64,000 bases of DNA. Origin: Brevundimonas naejangsanensis (GTDB taxonomy: Bacteria > Pseudomonadota > Alphaproteobacteria > Caulobacterales > Caulobacteraceae). Shown piece by piece: positions 18,700 through 27,770 of the stretch; position 1 is the stretch's first letter, and each line of letters begins with the position of its first letter. The notes below the pieces were generated by a model. That model did not search any database, had not been told where the DNA came from, and worked only from the letters and a program-made list of their open reading frames with translations. The position numbers and the translations under genes are program-made. Location: NCBI RefSeq assembly GCF_003627995.1, contig NZ_CP032707.1, positions 1,292,501-1,356,500 of the forward strand. Reading direction: 5' to 3'.

Positions 18700-18728
18700 G
18701 GCGGGGTCCGTGTTCTTTCTCTGGGGGC

Positions 18729-20246
18729 TCAGAACATGAAAGTCAGATCGACGAGCGAGTAGAAAACGTCGCGGCCGCCCGCGCGTTTCATGCCGTCGGA
18801 GACGTCGAAATAGGCGCCCTCCACCGTCAGGAAGAGGTTGGGGGTGATGGTCCACTGGACCGTCACGTCGGGCTGCATGCCGATGTAGCCGATCGACGGA
18901 TCAGCGGTGCCGGGCAAGGGAGCGAAGCCACGGCCGTAGACGGCGTCGTCGCGGTCCTGCTTCCAGTACCAGCGGTTATAGGCCGACAGGCGCACGTTCT
19001 TGGACAGGTTCAGCGCCAGGGTCGGGCCGGTCTCGACCAGGTTGCTGCCCGCCAGATAGCCGCTGGCGGCGTAGTATTGCTGGCCCGTATAGAGCGGCGT
19101 GAAGGTCTGGATCTTGTCGCCGTCGCGCCCGCCGCTGACAGCGTCGAAGCGGAAGCCGAAGCGCGGCTTGAGCGGCGAGGATTCGAGCACATAGCCGGCG
19201 TCGCCGTAGAAGGCCCAGGCCTCCACGTCCTGACCGGCGAAGGTCCCGCCCTGGCGCACCACGGTGGTGTCCAGCTGGATCGGCCCGGCCTTGCCCCACA
19301 GGCGGGCGCCGACGCCGTGGCGCTCGTCGTCGCCGACCAGGCCGGACATCGCCAGCTTGGTCGACTTGAAGCCGATGTAGAAGGGGTCGAGGTTCAGGGC
19401 CACGGCGTCGTCGGCCATGCGGGGCAGGGCGAAGCTGCCGTACACGCCCCAGAGCTTGCGGCCGGGGTTGCTGGAGTCGCCGAAGACGTCCTCGGTGTTG
19501 GCGACGTTCTCGACCGCTAGGACGTCGATGCGCGCCGACTTGGTGCGATACTGGGCCGTGACGCCGTCGAAGCTCAGCGGGATGTTGGCCGAGGGCTGGG
19601 TCGAGACGAGCAGGCCGTTGCCGAGCCAGATGCCCTGACGCCCGCCGCGCACGCTGAGCGTGCCGTCGCCCACGGGGGCGCTGACTTCCACGAAGCCTTG
19701 CTGCAGCGCCAGGTCGTTGCGCTGACGCGGCGGCTGGGGGCCGATATTGTGGCCGCCGACCTGGCCGCTGGCCAGTTCGCCATAGACCCGGACGTGCGAG
19801 CCCAGGTGCAGGTCCGCGCCGTAGATGTGGCGGAACTGCATGAGCTGCTGGTCGCTGAACTTCTGGCCGCCCAGGGATTCATGGCTGTAGCTGTTGAACT
19901 GGGCGCGCTCCATGCCGCTCAGCGACAGGTTGATGTCGCCGTTGGCGTTCAGCGGCATGTATTTCAGCGCGGCGAGGCCCGTCGCCGGGGCGCCGGCGGG
20001 GCGCGTCGGCGCCGAGGTCTCGTTGAAGCGCAGCAGATAATAGGGGCCGACGCGCGGCCCCATGCCGGCCTGCGGCGGCAGGACGGCGGCGGCCGTCGGG
20101 GCGGGCTGGGCAGTCTGCGACGGCTTGGCGGTCTCCGGCGGCGTGGCCGCCGCGGCGTCTTCCGCCAGGGCGTGCTGCGACGACAGCGAGGCGGCGGCGA
20201 CGGCCAGGGCCAGGACGCAACTGTGGCGGGACGGCGAATGTTTCAT
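18729..20246 (-). CDS. Outer membrane beta-barrel, alginate-export (AlgE-like) family
   Basis: 505 residues with a signal peptide (1-28, ALA-ED), a Pro/Ala-rich linker to about residue 62, and a barrel with alternating strands ending in DLTFMF. Family-like segments: RFNETSAPTRPAGAPATGLA, FRHIYGADLHLGSHVRVYGE, GRQGIWLGNGLLVSTQ. Alginate-export domain proteins form anion- or polysaccharide-selective pores. Since it heads the sulfatase/FGE unit, it may admit a sulfated or otherwise anionic substrate. ATG 20246 has GGAGAGGAG upstream. Substrate is inference only. Confidence 0.85.
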   Translation of the reverse strand: MKHSPSRHSCVLALAVAAASLSSQHALAEDAAAATPPETAKPSQTAQPAPTAAAVLPPQAGMGPRVGPYYLLRFNETSAPTRPAGAPATGLAALKYMPLNANGDINLSLSGMERAQFNSYSHESLGGQKFSDQQLMQFRHIYGADLHLGSHVRVYGELASGQVGGHNIGPQPPRQRNDLALQQGFVEVSAPVGDGTLSVRGGRQGIWLGNGLLVSTQPSANIPLSFDGVTAQYRTKSARIDVLAVENVANTEDVFGDSSNPGRKLWGVYGSFALPRMADDAVALNLDPFYIGFKSTKLAMSGLVGDDERHGVGARLWGKAGPIQLDTTVVRQGGTFAGQDVEAWAFYGDAGYVLESSPLKPRFGFRFDAVSGGRDGDKIQTFTPLYTGQQYYAASGYLAGSNLVETGPTLALNLSKNVRLSAYNRWYWKQDRDDAVYGRGFAPLPGTADPSIGYIGMQPDVTVQWTITPNLFLTVEGAYFDVSDGMKRAGGRDVFYSLVDLTFMF

Positions 20247-20670
20247 GGGGCGCTCTCCTCTCCGAGCTTTTTTCTTTTCAGTTTTTTGACGGAGGGAGCT
20301 CTTGGCCAATATTTCTTCGGCATGAGGCGATAACGAAACCGATCGCGGACAGCTCCAAAGCGCTGCCGTGGCCGGAACGAAGCGACCTGAGTCCGCGTTC
20401 GCGCGAATGACGCAAGCGGCGCTCGTCAGCCCCGACGACGGACTCGGGCGCCGCTGCTGATCTTGAAGAAGACGGCATGGCTCATCCCGAACTCATGCCG
20501 TTTCGGCATCAGGTTTTCGACAAATGCTATTGGGAAATCCGTCTCCCCGCTCCGAACCTCCTGCAGGTGGCGCACGAGCCGTGGCGCCGAGTGAGAGACA
20601 GGATTGGCGAAAGGAGCGACTTCATGATGCGTCATGCCGTTGACCCCGTCCGTCCTGACGGGGGCCGCCC
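20247..20670. promoter_or_regulatory. Divergent intergenic region with dyads (alginate-type porin / LysR operon)
   Basis: No convincing gene in these 424 bases. It must hold promoters for the minus-strand porin-sulfatase unit and the plus-strand catechol operon. Dyad ATGCCG-TTT-CGGCAT at 20495-20509, a further CGGCAT at 20473-20478, and TGACGCATCATG-like sequence near 20625 could be LysR-type sites. An open frame at 20477-20674 has no ribosome site and unconvincing composition. Confidence 0.5.
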
Positions 20671-21660
20671 ATGAGCCCGGTGGATCCCTTCGCCGAAGCC
20701 GCGGGCGTCGATGTCCGCCGCTTGCGCTATTTCGTGGCCATCGCCGAAGAGCTTCATTTCGGGCGGGCGTCGGAACGGCTCAACATCGCCCAGCCCGCGC
20801 TCAGCCGCCAGATGGTCGAACTGGAGGGGGCGATCGGCGCCGCCCTGTTCGACCGCACCCGCAACCAGATCCGCCTGACCGTGGCCGGCGAGGCCCTGCT
20901 GCCCCGCGCCCGTCAGATCCTGGGCAGCATCGTGGAGGCGACGCGGATGGCGCGTCGCGCGGCGGAGGGCTCGATCGGCGTGCTCAACGTCGGCTTCGTC
21001 GGCTCGGCCACCTATTCCCTGCTGCCGCGCGTGCTGAACGCCTTTCGCACCGACAATCCCGACGTCGACCTGCTGCTGCACGCCATGAACACGGCGGAGC
21101 TGCGCGAGGCCCTGATCGAGCGCACCATCGACGTCGCCTTCGCCCGGCCCGGCATCGACGATCCCGAGGTGGTCGACGAACTGCTGATGGAAGAGCCGTT
21201 GGTGGTCGCCCTGCCGGACGTCGATCCCCTGGCCGCCCGGGACGAGGTCGCGCTCAGCGACCTGGCGCGTCACGCCTTCGTCCTCTACCCGCGCTTCCCG
21301 CGCCCCAGCTTCGCCGACGTCATCCTGCGCCACTGCGCCGAGAGCGGCTTCTCGCCGGTCATCGCCCAGGAGACCATGGACGTGCAGACGGCGCTGGGCC
21401 TGATCGCGGCCGGGGCGGGGGTGTCGCTGGTGCCCGCCAGCGTCCAGGGCGCCCAGCGCCTGGGCGTGGCCTATCGGCCGCTGCAGCCGCCGGCCCCGAC
21501 CACCCGTCTCAGCCTGTCCTATCGCCGCGACAACCGCTCGGCGACGCTGGCGCGCTTCCGCGCTCAGGTCAAAGCCTTCGCCGCCGCCAACAAGGCCCAG
21601 AGCCAGGGCCAGGCGGCCCTCGGCGGCGCCTCCGTATCCCCGCTTCAAGGACCCGCCTGA
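20671..21660 (+). CDS. catR: LysR-family regulator, CatR/BenM-like
   Basis: 329 residues. N-terminal winged HTH LRYFVAIAEELHFGRASERL, then AQPALSRQMVELEGAIGAAL (residues 15-75), followed by a two-subdomain effector-binding region to about 305. CatR and BenM relatives activate catechol genes in response to cis,cis-muconate. Unlike the common arrangement, this regulator is not divergent: its stop overlaps the catB start by one base (TGATG), so it is cotranscribed with the genes it is likely to control. The symbol is by context and family resemblance. Confidence 0.85.
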   Translation: MSPVDPFAEAAGVDVRRLRYFVAIAEELHFGRASERLNIAQPALSRQMVELEGAIGAALFDRTRNQIRLTVAGEALLPRARQILGSIVEATRMARRAAEGSIGVLNVGFVGSATYSLLPRVLNAFRTDNPDVDLLLHAMNTAELREALIERTIDVAFARPGIDDPEVVDELLMEEPLVVALPDVDPLAARDEVALSDLARHAFVLYPRFPRPSFADVILRHCAESGFSPVIAQETMDVQTALGLIAAGAGVSLVPASVQGAQRLGVAYRPLQPPAPTTRLSLSYRRDNRSATLARFRAQVKAFAAANKAQSQGQAALGGASVSPLQGPA

Positions 21661-22808
21661 TGGCCATTACGATCGACGCCTTCGAGACCTGTCTGGTCGA
21701 CCTGCCCACGATCCGCCCGCACGTCCTGTCGGTGGCGACCATGCGGCAGCAGACCATGGTGCTGGTCACCGTGCGCTGCTCGGACGGGACCACGGGCGTC
21801 GGCGAGGCCACCACCATCGGCGGCCTGAGCTACGGCGAGGAAAGCCCCGAGGGCATGAAGCTGGCCCTCGACACCTATTTCGCGCCCCTGGTCCTGGGCG
21901 CTGACCCGACGCGTCCGGCCGAGCTCATGGATCGGCTGAACCGCGCCATCGCCGGCAACCGCTTCTCCAAATGCGCCGTTGAGACGGCCCTGCTGGACGC
22001 CATGGGCCAGCGCGTCGGCTTGCCGATGTCGGAGCTGCTGGGCGGCCGTCGCCGCGAGAGCCTGCCGGTCGCCTGGACCCTGGCCAGCGGCGACACGGCC
22101 AAGGACATCGACGAGGCCGAGCGGATGCTGGCCGAGCGTCGCCACAACATCTTCAAGCTCAAGATCGGCAAGCGCTCGGTGGCCGACGACGTGGCCCACG
22201 TCGCCGCCATCAAGCGGGCCCTGGGGGACCGCGCCAGCGTCCGCGTCGACGTCAACCGCGCCTGGGATGAGGCCAGCGCCACGCGCGGCGTCGCCATGCT
22301 GGAGGCCGCCGGCTGCGATCTGGTGGAACAGCCGGTCGACGCCCATCTGCGCGGCGCCATGGCGCGGCTGTCGCAGCGTTTCACCATCCCCATCATGGCC
22401 GATGAATCCCTGACCGGCCCGGCCAGCGCCTTCGACTTCGCGGCCGGTGCGGCGGCGGACGTCTTCGCCGTCAAGATCGCCCAGTCCGGCGGGCCCAAGG
22501 CCGCCTGCGCCGTGGCCGCCATCGCCGAGGCGGCGGGCGTGGCCCTGTACGGCGGCACCATGCTGGAGGGGCCGGTCGGCACGGCCGCCTCGGCCCATGC
22601 CTTCTCGACCTTCGCCCACCTGTCGTTCCAGACCGAGCTCTTCGGCCCACTGCTGCTGACCGAGGAGATCCTGGAGGAGCCGCTGGCCTATGCCGACTTC
22701 GGCCTGAAGGTGCCCGACGGCCCGGGCCTGGGCGTCCGCCTGGACGCCGACAAGGTCGCCTTCTTCCGTCGCGACGCCGTTCGCAAGACCCACTACGCCG
22801 GAGCCTGA
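21660..22808 (+). CDS. catB: Muconate cycloisomerase
   Basis: 382 residues of the enolase superfamily, converting cis,cis-muconate to muconolactone. Signature elements: catalytic lysines in FKLKIGK (about 162-168), metal ligands VDVNRAW (Asp), LVEQPV (Glu), and MADESL (Asp-Glu), and the C-terminal GGTMLEGPVG. Length fits CatB (about 370-380). Start overlaps the LysR gene; catC begins two bases after its stop. Confidence 0.95.
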   Translation: MAITIDAFETCLVDLPTIRPHVLSVATMRQQTMVLVTVRCSDGTTGVGEATTIGGLSYGEESPEGMKLALDTYFAPLVLGADPTRPAELMDRLNRAIAGNRFSKCAVETALLDAMGQRVGLPMSELLGGRRRESLPVAWTLASGDTAKDIDEAERMLAERRHNIFKLKIGKRSVADDVAHVAAIKRALGDRASVRVDVNRAWDEASATRGVAMLEAAGCDLVEQPVDAHLRGAMARLSQRFTIPIMADESLTGPASAFDFAAGAAADVFAVKIAQSGGPKAACAVAAIAEAAGVALYGGTMLEGPVGTAASAHAFSTFAHLSFQTELFGPLLLTEEILEEPLAYADFGLKVPDGPGLGVRLDADKVAFFRRDAVRKTHYAGA

Positions 22809-22810
22809 AC

Positions 22811-23101
22811 ATGCTGTTTCACGTCCGCATGGATGTCCGCATCCCCGTCGACTTCGACCCCGACCGCGCCGACGAACTGAAGCGGATCGAGCGCGAGCGC
22901 GCCCAGGATCTGCAGCGTCAGGGCAAGTGGCGGCACCTGTGGCGCATCGCCGGCCAGTATTCGAACTTCAGCGTCTTCGACGTGTCTGACGTGCAGGAAC
23001 TGCACGACATCGTCAGCACCCTGCCGCTGTTCCCCTTCATGGACATCGAGGTCACGCCGCTGTGCCGGCACCCGTCGTCGATTCATGACGACGACCGTTG
23101 A
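22811..23101 (+). CDS. catC: Muconolactone delta-isomerase
   Basis: 96 residues, the standard size of CatC. Conserved start MLFHVRMDVRIPVDFDPDRA, then the KRIERERAQDLQRQGKWRHL and WRIAGQYSNFSVFDVSDVQE segments and LPLFPFMDIEVTPL. It isomerises muconolactone to 3-oxoadipate enol-lactone as a multimer. Located between catB and catA. Confidence 0.96.
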   Translation: MLFHVRMDVRIPVDFDPDRADELKRIERERAQDLQRQGKWRHLWRIAGQYSNFSVFDVSDVQELHDIVSTLPLFPFMDIEVTPLCRHPSSIHDDDR

Positions 23102-23150
23102 GGTCGTCGGAAACTCCCCAAAACGCAGAACAAGTCAGAGAGGAAATGAA

Positions 23151-24071
23151 ATGACCGAACGCCTGATCGACACCGCCGAAGTCCAGGCCTTGCTCGACAA
23201 GCTGAGCGGCGCCGACACCGTCAGCGGCGACCCGCGCCTGAAGGCCATCGTCCGCCGCGTGGTCGGCGACCTGTTCGCCACGATCGAAGAGTTCGACATC
23301 TCGGACGACGAGTTCTGGCAGGCGCTGAACTACGCCGCCGCCGGCGCGCCGGAGTTCGGCCTGTGGGCCGCGGGTCTGGGCGTCGAGCGCTTCCTCGACA
23401 TCCGCGCCGACGCGCGCGACGCCGCCGCCGGCGTGGTGGGCGGCACCCCGCGCACCATCGAAGGCCCGCTTTACGTCGCCGGCGCCCCGGTCGAGCAGGG
23501 CTACGCCCGGCTGGACGACGGCGCGGACAAGGGCGAGCCCCTGTTCATGCACGGTCAGGTCCGCGACGTGAACGGCAAGGCCCTGGCCGGCGCCAAGGTC
23601 GAGGTCTGGCACGCCAACACGCTGGGCAACTACTCCTACTTCGACAAGACGCAGAGCGACTTCAACCTGCGTCGGACCATCATCACCGACGCCGACGGCC
23701 GCTATGCGTTCCGCTCGATCGTGCCGTCGGGCTACGCCTGCCCTCCCGGCGGCTCGACCGAGGGCATCCTCAAGCACCTGGGACGCCACGGCCATCGCCC
23801 GGCCCACATCCACTTCTTCGCCTCGGCCGATGATCACCGTCACCTGACGACCCAGATCAACATCGACGGCGACCCCTACCTGCGCGACGACTTCGCCTAC
23901 GCCACGCGTGAGGACCTGATCCCCGCCGTGAACCATCGCGAAGGCGGCGAGCCGGCCGAGAAGTACGGGCTGGAAGGCCGCTACGCCGACATCGAGTTCG
24001 ACTTCGTGATGCAGCCGACCACGGTCGAGGCGGAAGAGGAAGCCTCGCACCGCGCCCGCGCCGCGGCCTGA
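23151..24071 (+). CDS. catA: Catechol 1,2-dioxygenase
   Basis: 306 residues. N-terminal helical dimerisation domain (1-100) and a beta-sandwich catalytic domain with GPLYVAGAPVEQGYARL, VEVWHANTLGNYSYFD, IVPSGYACPP and GRHGHRPAHIHFFAS. The non-haem Fe(III) ligands are probably Tyr161, Tyr195, His219 and His221 by spacing to known intradiol dioxygenases. It opens catechol to cis,cis-muconate. ATG 23151 has AGAGAGGAAATGAA in front; the upstream ATG at 23085 overlaps catC and has no such site. Confidence 0.95.
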   Translation: MTERLIDTAEVQALLDKLSGADTVSGDPRLKAIVRRVVGDLFATIEEFDISDDEFWQALNYAAAGAPEFGLWAAGLGVERFLDIRADARDAAAGVVGGTPRTIEGPLYVAGAPVEQGYARLDDGADKGEPLFMHGQVRDVNGKALAGAKVEVWHANTLGNYSYFDKTQSDFNLRRTIITDADGRYAFRSIVPSGYACPPGGSTEGILKHLGRHGHRPAHIHFFASADDHRHLTTQINIDGDPYLRDDFAYATREDLIPAVNHREGGEPAEKYGLEGRYADIEFDFVMQPTTVEAEEEASHRARAAA

Positions 24072-24144
24072 TCCCCGCGATCTGGCGAGCGTCCGCGACC
24101 GCGGGCGCTCGCCGTCCTGTTCCCCGATGAGCCCGGAGTTCCGA

Positions 24145-24855
24145 ATGGCCAGCAAAATCTATCCGTCGCCCAAGGCGGCGCTGGAGGGGGTCCTGTTCGA
24201 CGGCATGACCATCATGTCGGGCGGCTTCGGCCTGTCGGGCAATCCCGAGAGCCTGATCCCCGAGATCCGCGCCGCCGGGGTCAAGGACTTGACCGTCATC
24301 TCCAACAACGCCGGGGCTGACGGCTTCGGCCTGTGGATGCTGCTGGAAAGCCGCCAGGTGCGGAAGATGATCTCGTCCTACGTCGGCGAGAACAAGCTGT
24401 TCGAGAGCCAGTTCCTGTCCGGCGAGCTGGAGCTGGAGCTGAACCCGCAGGGCACCCTGGCCGAGCGCATCCGCGCGGGCGGGGCCGGCATCCCGGCCTT
24501 CTACACCCGCACGGGCGTCGGCACGGTGGTGGCCGAGGGCAAGCCGGTCGAGGAGTTCGATGGCGAGCTCTATGTGCGCGAGCGCTGGCTGCGCGCCGAC
24601 CTGTCGATCATCAAGGCCTGGCGCGCCGACCCCGAGGGCAACCTGCAGTTCCGCAAGACGGCGCGGAACTTCAATCCGAACATGGCCACGGCGGGCAAGA
24701 TCACCGTGGTCGAGGTCGAGGAGATCGTCGAGGCCGGGACCTTTGACCCGGACCAGGTGCACACGCCGGGCATCTTCATAGACCGCATCGTGCTCTCGAC
24801 CATCAACGAGAAGCGCATCGAGAAGCTGACCACGCGTGAAAGGGAGACGGGCTGA
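24145..24855 (+). CDS. pcaI: 3-oxoadipate CoA-transferase subunit A
   Basis: 236 residues of CoA-transferase family I, alpha subunit. The segment [20 protein letters not shown] carries the glycine-rich G-G-F-G-x-x-G-x-P signature. [20 protein letters not shown] is also conserved. With PcaJ it transfers CoA from succinyl-CoA to 3-oxoadipate. ATG 24145 has GGAG eight bases upstream; an in-frame ATG at 24127 is less likely. The stop overlaps pcaJ (TGATG). Confidence 0.93.
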   Translation: MASKIYPSPKAALEGVLFDGMTIMSGGFGLSGNPESLIPEIRAAGVKDLTVISNNAGADGFGLWMLLESRQVRKMISSYVGENKLFESQFLSGELELELNPQGTLAERIRAGGAGIPAFYTRTGVGTVVAEGKPVEEFDGELYVRERWLRADLSIIKAWRADPEGNLQFRKTARNFNPNMATAGKITVVEVEEIVEAGTFDPDQVHTPGIFIDRIVLSTINEKRIEKLTTRERETG

Positions 24856-25514
24856 TGTCCCAGGACCACGGCTGGACCCGCGATGAAATGGCCGCCCGCG
24901 CGGCGCGCGAGCTGAAGGACGGCTTCTACGTCAACCTGGGCATCGGCATCCCGACCCTGGTGGCCAACCACATCCCCGAGGGCGTCCACGTCACGCTTCA
25001 GTCCGAGAACGGCATGCTGGGCATGGGGCCGTTTCCTTATCCGGACGAGGTCGATCCCGACCTGATCAACGCCGGCAAGCAGACGATCACGGAACTGCCG
25101 ACGTCCAGCTTCTTCAGCTCGGCCGACAGCTTCGCCATGATCCGGGGCGGCCACATCGACCTGACCGTCCTGGGCGCCATGGAGGTGGCCGCCAACGGCG
25201 ACATCGCCAACTGGACCATCCCCGGCAAGATGCTGAAGGGCATGGGCGGAGCCATGGACCTGGTCGCGGGGGTCAAGCGCGTGGTGGCGGTGCTGGAGCA
25301 CTGCAACAAATACGGCGAGCCCAAGATCCTGGAGCGCTGCACCCTGCCGCTGACGGGGCAGGGGGTGGTCGACCTGATCATCAGCGACCTGGCCGTCTTC
25401 GCCGTCGACAAGAAGCAGGGCGGCCTGACCCTGCTGGAGCTGGCGCCGGGCGTAAGCCTCGACGAAGTGCGCCAGAAGACCGGCGCCGCCTTCGACGCGG
25501 GAGCTTTCGCATGA
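24855..25514 (+). CDS. pcaJ: 3-oxoadipate CoA-transferase subunit B
   Basis: 219 residues, beta subunit. Active-site glutamate in [14 protein letters not shown], preceded by [18 protein letters not shown], and later [20 protein letters not shown]. It forms the heteromeric transferase with PcaI. Translationally coupled to pcaI and followed 48 bases later by pcaF. Confidence 0.95.
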   Translation: MSQDHGWTRDEMAARAARELKDGFYVNLGIGIPTLVANHIPEGVHVTLQSENGMLGMGPFPYPDEVDPDLINAGKQTITELPTSSFFSSADSFAMIRGGHIDLTVLGAMEVAANGDIANWTIPGKMLKGMGGAMDLVAGVKRVVAVLEHCNKYGEPKILERCTLPLTGQGVVDLIISDLAVFAVDKKQGGLTLLELAPGVSLDEVRQKTGAAFDAGAFA

Positions 25515-25562
25515 CTCTCCTCAAGCAGGTCCGGCCCGCGGCCGGACCGATAGGAGCCTAAG

Positions 25563-26768
25563 ATGACCCACGCTTTCATCTGCGACGCGATCCGCACCCC
25601 CATCGGCCGCTACGGCGGCGCCCTGGCCTCGGTGCGCGCCGACGATCTGGCGGCCCTGCCGCTGCAGGCGCTGCTGGCGCGCAATGCCGGGCTGGACCCG
25701 GCCGCGCTCGACGACGTCATCCTCGGCTCGGCCAATCAGGCGGGCGAGGACAACCGCAACGTCGCGCGCATGGCCGCCCTTCTGGCCGGCCTGCCGGACA
25801 GCGTCGGCGGCAACACCGTCAACCGTCTGTGCGCCTCGGGCCTGCAGGCCGTCGGCGACGCGGCGCGGGCCATCCGCGCGGGCGACGCCGACCTGATGCT
25901 GGCCGGCGGGGTCGAGAGCATGAGCCGCGCGCCCTTCGTCATGCCCAAGGCCGAGACCGCCTTCTCGCGTTCGGCGCACATTTACGACACCACCATCGGC
26001 TGGCGCTTCGTCAATCCGGCGATGAAGGCGGCCCACGGCGTCGATTCCATGCCCGAGACCGGCGAGAACGTCGCCGACGACTACGGCGTCAGCCGCGCCG
26101 ACCAGGACGCCTTCGCCGTCCGCAGCCAGCAGCGCGCCGCCGCCGCCCAGGCCTCGGGCTATTTCGCCGAGGAGATCATCCCGGTCGAGATCGCCGGCAG
26201 GAAGGGCGCGGTCACCGTGGTCGAGGCGGACGAGCATCCGCGCCCGGACACGACGCTGGAGACCCTGGCCAAGCTCAAGCCCATCGTTCGCCCCGACGGC
26301 ACGGTGACGGCGGGCAATGCCTCGGGCGTCAACGACGGCGCCGCCGCCATGATCGTCGCCTCCGAGGCGGCCGTGAAAGCTCACGGCCTGACCCCGCGCG
26401 CCCGGATCATCGGCATGGCCTCGGCGGGCGTGGCCCCGCGCGTCATGGGTGTCGGTCCCATCCCGGCCACGCAGAAGCTGATGGCTCGCCACGGCCTGAG
26501 CATCGTTCAGTTCGACGCCATCGAACTGAACGAGGCCTTCGCCTCGCAAGGCCTGGCGGTGCTGCGCGGCCTGGGCGTGGCCGACGACGATTCGCGCGTG
26601 AACCCCAACGGCGGCGCCATCGCCCTGGGCCACCCGCTGGGCATGTCCGGCGCGCGCATCCTGATGACCCTGGTGCATCAGCTGGAGAAGACCGGCGGGC
26701 GGTACGGCCTGGCCACCCTGTGCGTCGGAGTCGGGCAGGGGCTGGCGGTCGCGGTGGAGCGGGTCTGA
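25563..26768 (+). CDS. pcaF: 3-oxoadipyl-CoA thiolase
   Basis: 401 residues, thiolase superfamily. Nucleophile cysteine in [16 protein letters not shown], active-site His in [20 protein letters not shown], and second Cys in [13 protein letters not shown]; the acyl-binding motif ELNEAFASQ is present. It cleaves 3-oxoadipyl-CoA to succinyl-CoA and acetyl-CoA, the final step of the pathway. Close relatives include acetyl-CoA acetyltransferases, but the context decides for PcaF. Confidence 0.93.
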   Translation: MTHAFICDAIRTPIGRYGGALASVRADDLAALPLQALLARNAGLDPAALDDVILGSANQAGEDNRNVARMAALLAGLPDSVGGNTVNRLCASGLQAVGDAARAIRAGDADLMLAGGVESMSRAPFVMPKAETAFSRSAHIYDTTIGWRFVNPAMKAAHGVDSMPETGENVADDYGVSRADQDAFAVRSQQRAAAAQASGYFAEEIIPVEIAGRKGAVTVVEADEHPRPDTTLETLAKLKPIVRPDGTVTAGNASGVNDGAAAMIVASEAAVKAHGLTPRARIIGMASAGVAPRVMGVGPIPATQKLMARHGLSIVQFDAIELNEAFASQGLAVLRGLGVADDDSRVNPNGGAIALGHPLGMSGARILMTLVHQLEKTGGRYGLATLCVGVGQGLAVAVERV

Positions 26769-27553
26769 TGGCTGAGGTTCAATATTTCACCGCCGACGAC
26801 GGCTGCCGCATCGCCTACCGCTTCGACGGGCCGGAAGAGGCGCCGGTCCTGCTGCTGTCCAACTCGCTGGGCACGACGATGGAGATGTGGGCGCCGCAGA
26901 TGGCGACCTTCACCCAGCGCTTCCGCGTGCTGCGCTACGACAGCCGGGGCCACGGCCAGTCCGACACGCCCGCCGGCGCCTATTCCATGGATCGGCTGGG
27001 TCGCGACGCGGTGCTGCTGCTGGACGCCGTCGGCGTGGCTCGGGCGGACTTCTGCGGCCTGTCCAAGGGCGGCATGGTCGGCCAGTGGCTGGGCGTGCGC
27101 GCGCCCGAGCGGATCGGCAACCTGATCCTGGCCAACACCTCCGCCTACATGGGGCCGCCCTCCGGATGGCAGAACCGCATCGAAGGCGTGCTGAGGGACG
27201 GCATGACGCCCCTGGCCGAGGCCTCCATCGCCCGCTGGTTCACCCCGGCCTTCCCGTCACGTGAGCCCGAGGCCGTGGCGCCGATCCGCGAGATGCTGCT
27301 GGGGTGCGATCCGTCGGGCTACGCCGGTTGCTGCGCCGCCATTCGCGACATGGATCTGCGTCCCACGGCGTCGCTGATCGCCCTGCCGACGCTGGTGATC
27401 GCGGGGCGCCAGGACCCGTCCACTTCGGTGGAGGACGGCCGTTGGCTGGCCGATGCGGTTCGCCAGGGCCAACTGGCGGTCGTGGATGCGGCCCACCTGT
27501 CCAACGTCGAGGCCTCTTCCGAATTCTGCGCGGCGGTGCTCGGCTTTCTTTGA
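26768..27553 (+). CDS. pcaD: 3-oxoadipate enol-lactonase
   Basis: 261-residue alpha/beta hydrolase. Oxyanion region LLLSNSLGTTMEMW, RYDSRGHGQSDTP, nucleophile Ser in CGLSKGGMVGQWLG (G-x-S-x-G), Asp in IAGRQDPSTS and catalytic His in DAAHLSNVEAS. It hydrolyses 3-oxoadipate enol-lactone to 3-oxoadipate, filling the step between CatC and PcaIJ. The ATG overlaps the pcaF stop by one base. Last gene of the operon. Confidence 0.95.
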   Translation: MAEVQYFTADDGCRIAYRFDGPEEAPVLLLSNSLGTTMEMWAPQMATFTQRFRVLRYDSRGHGQSDTPAGAYSMDRLGRDAVLLLDAVGVARADFCGLSKGGMVGQWLGVRAPERIGNLILANTSAYMGPPSGWQNRIEGVLRDGMTPLAEASIARWFTPAFPSREPEAVAPIREMLLGCDPSGYAGCCAAIRDMDLRPTASLIALPTLVIAGRQDPSTSVEDGRWLADAVRQGQLAVVDAAHLSNVEASSEFCAAVLGFL

Positions 27554-27554
27554 A

Positions 27555-27577
27555 GGCCGCGCAATCTTGCTGCGGCC
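27555..27577 (+). terminator. Hairpin after pcaD
   Basis: GGCCGC at 27555-27560 pairs with GCGGCC at 27572-27577 around an 11-base loop, two bases past the pcaD stop. Short stem and no U-run, so a weak terminator or 3' stabiliser at best. Confidence 0.4.
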
Positions 27578-27770
27578 CGCGCCTTGAGGCCCGGCGACCT
27601 TTGCCGTCCGGGTCGCGTGAGGTCGAGCCCAAGCGCGGCGGGAAACTCCGCCGACGACCTAATGGCCAAGATCCTGTCGCTCAAAATTGGCGCGGATGTA
27701 GCCGAAGCGTGAGCGGACGATCATGAAGCCGCCCTAACCCCGTCGTGGTCGCAGGCGGGGTCGGGCAGGC

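Noticed and set aside
20374..20399. GGAAC-N17-CGTT on the plus strand upstream of the LysR gene
   Set aside because: About one chance match per window is expected, it is 270 bases from the next gene, and the neighbouring genes are not stress genes.
20477..20674. 65-codon ORF before the LysR gene
   Set aside because: No ribosome site, overlaps the LysR start and the probable operator region; composition not convincing.
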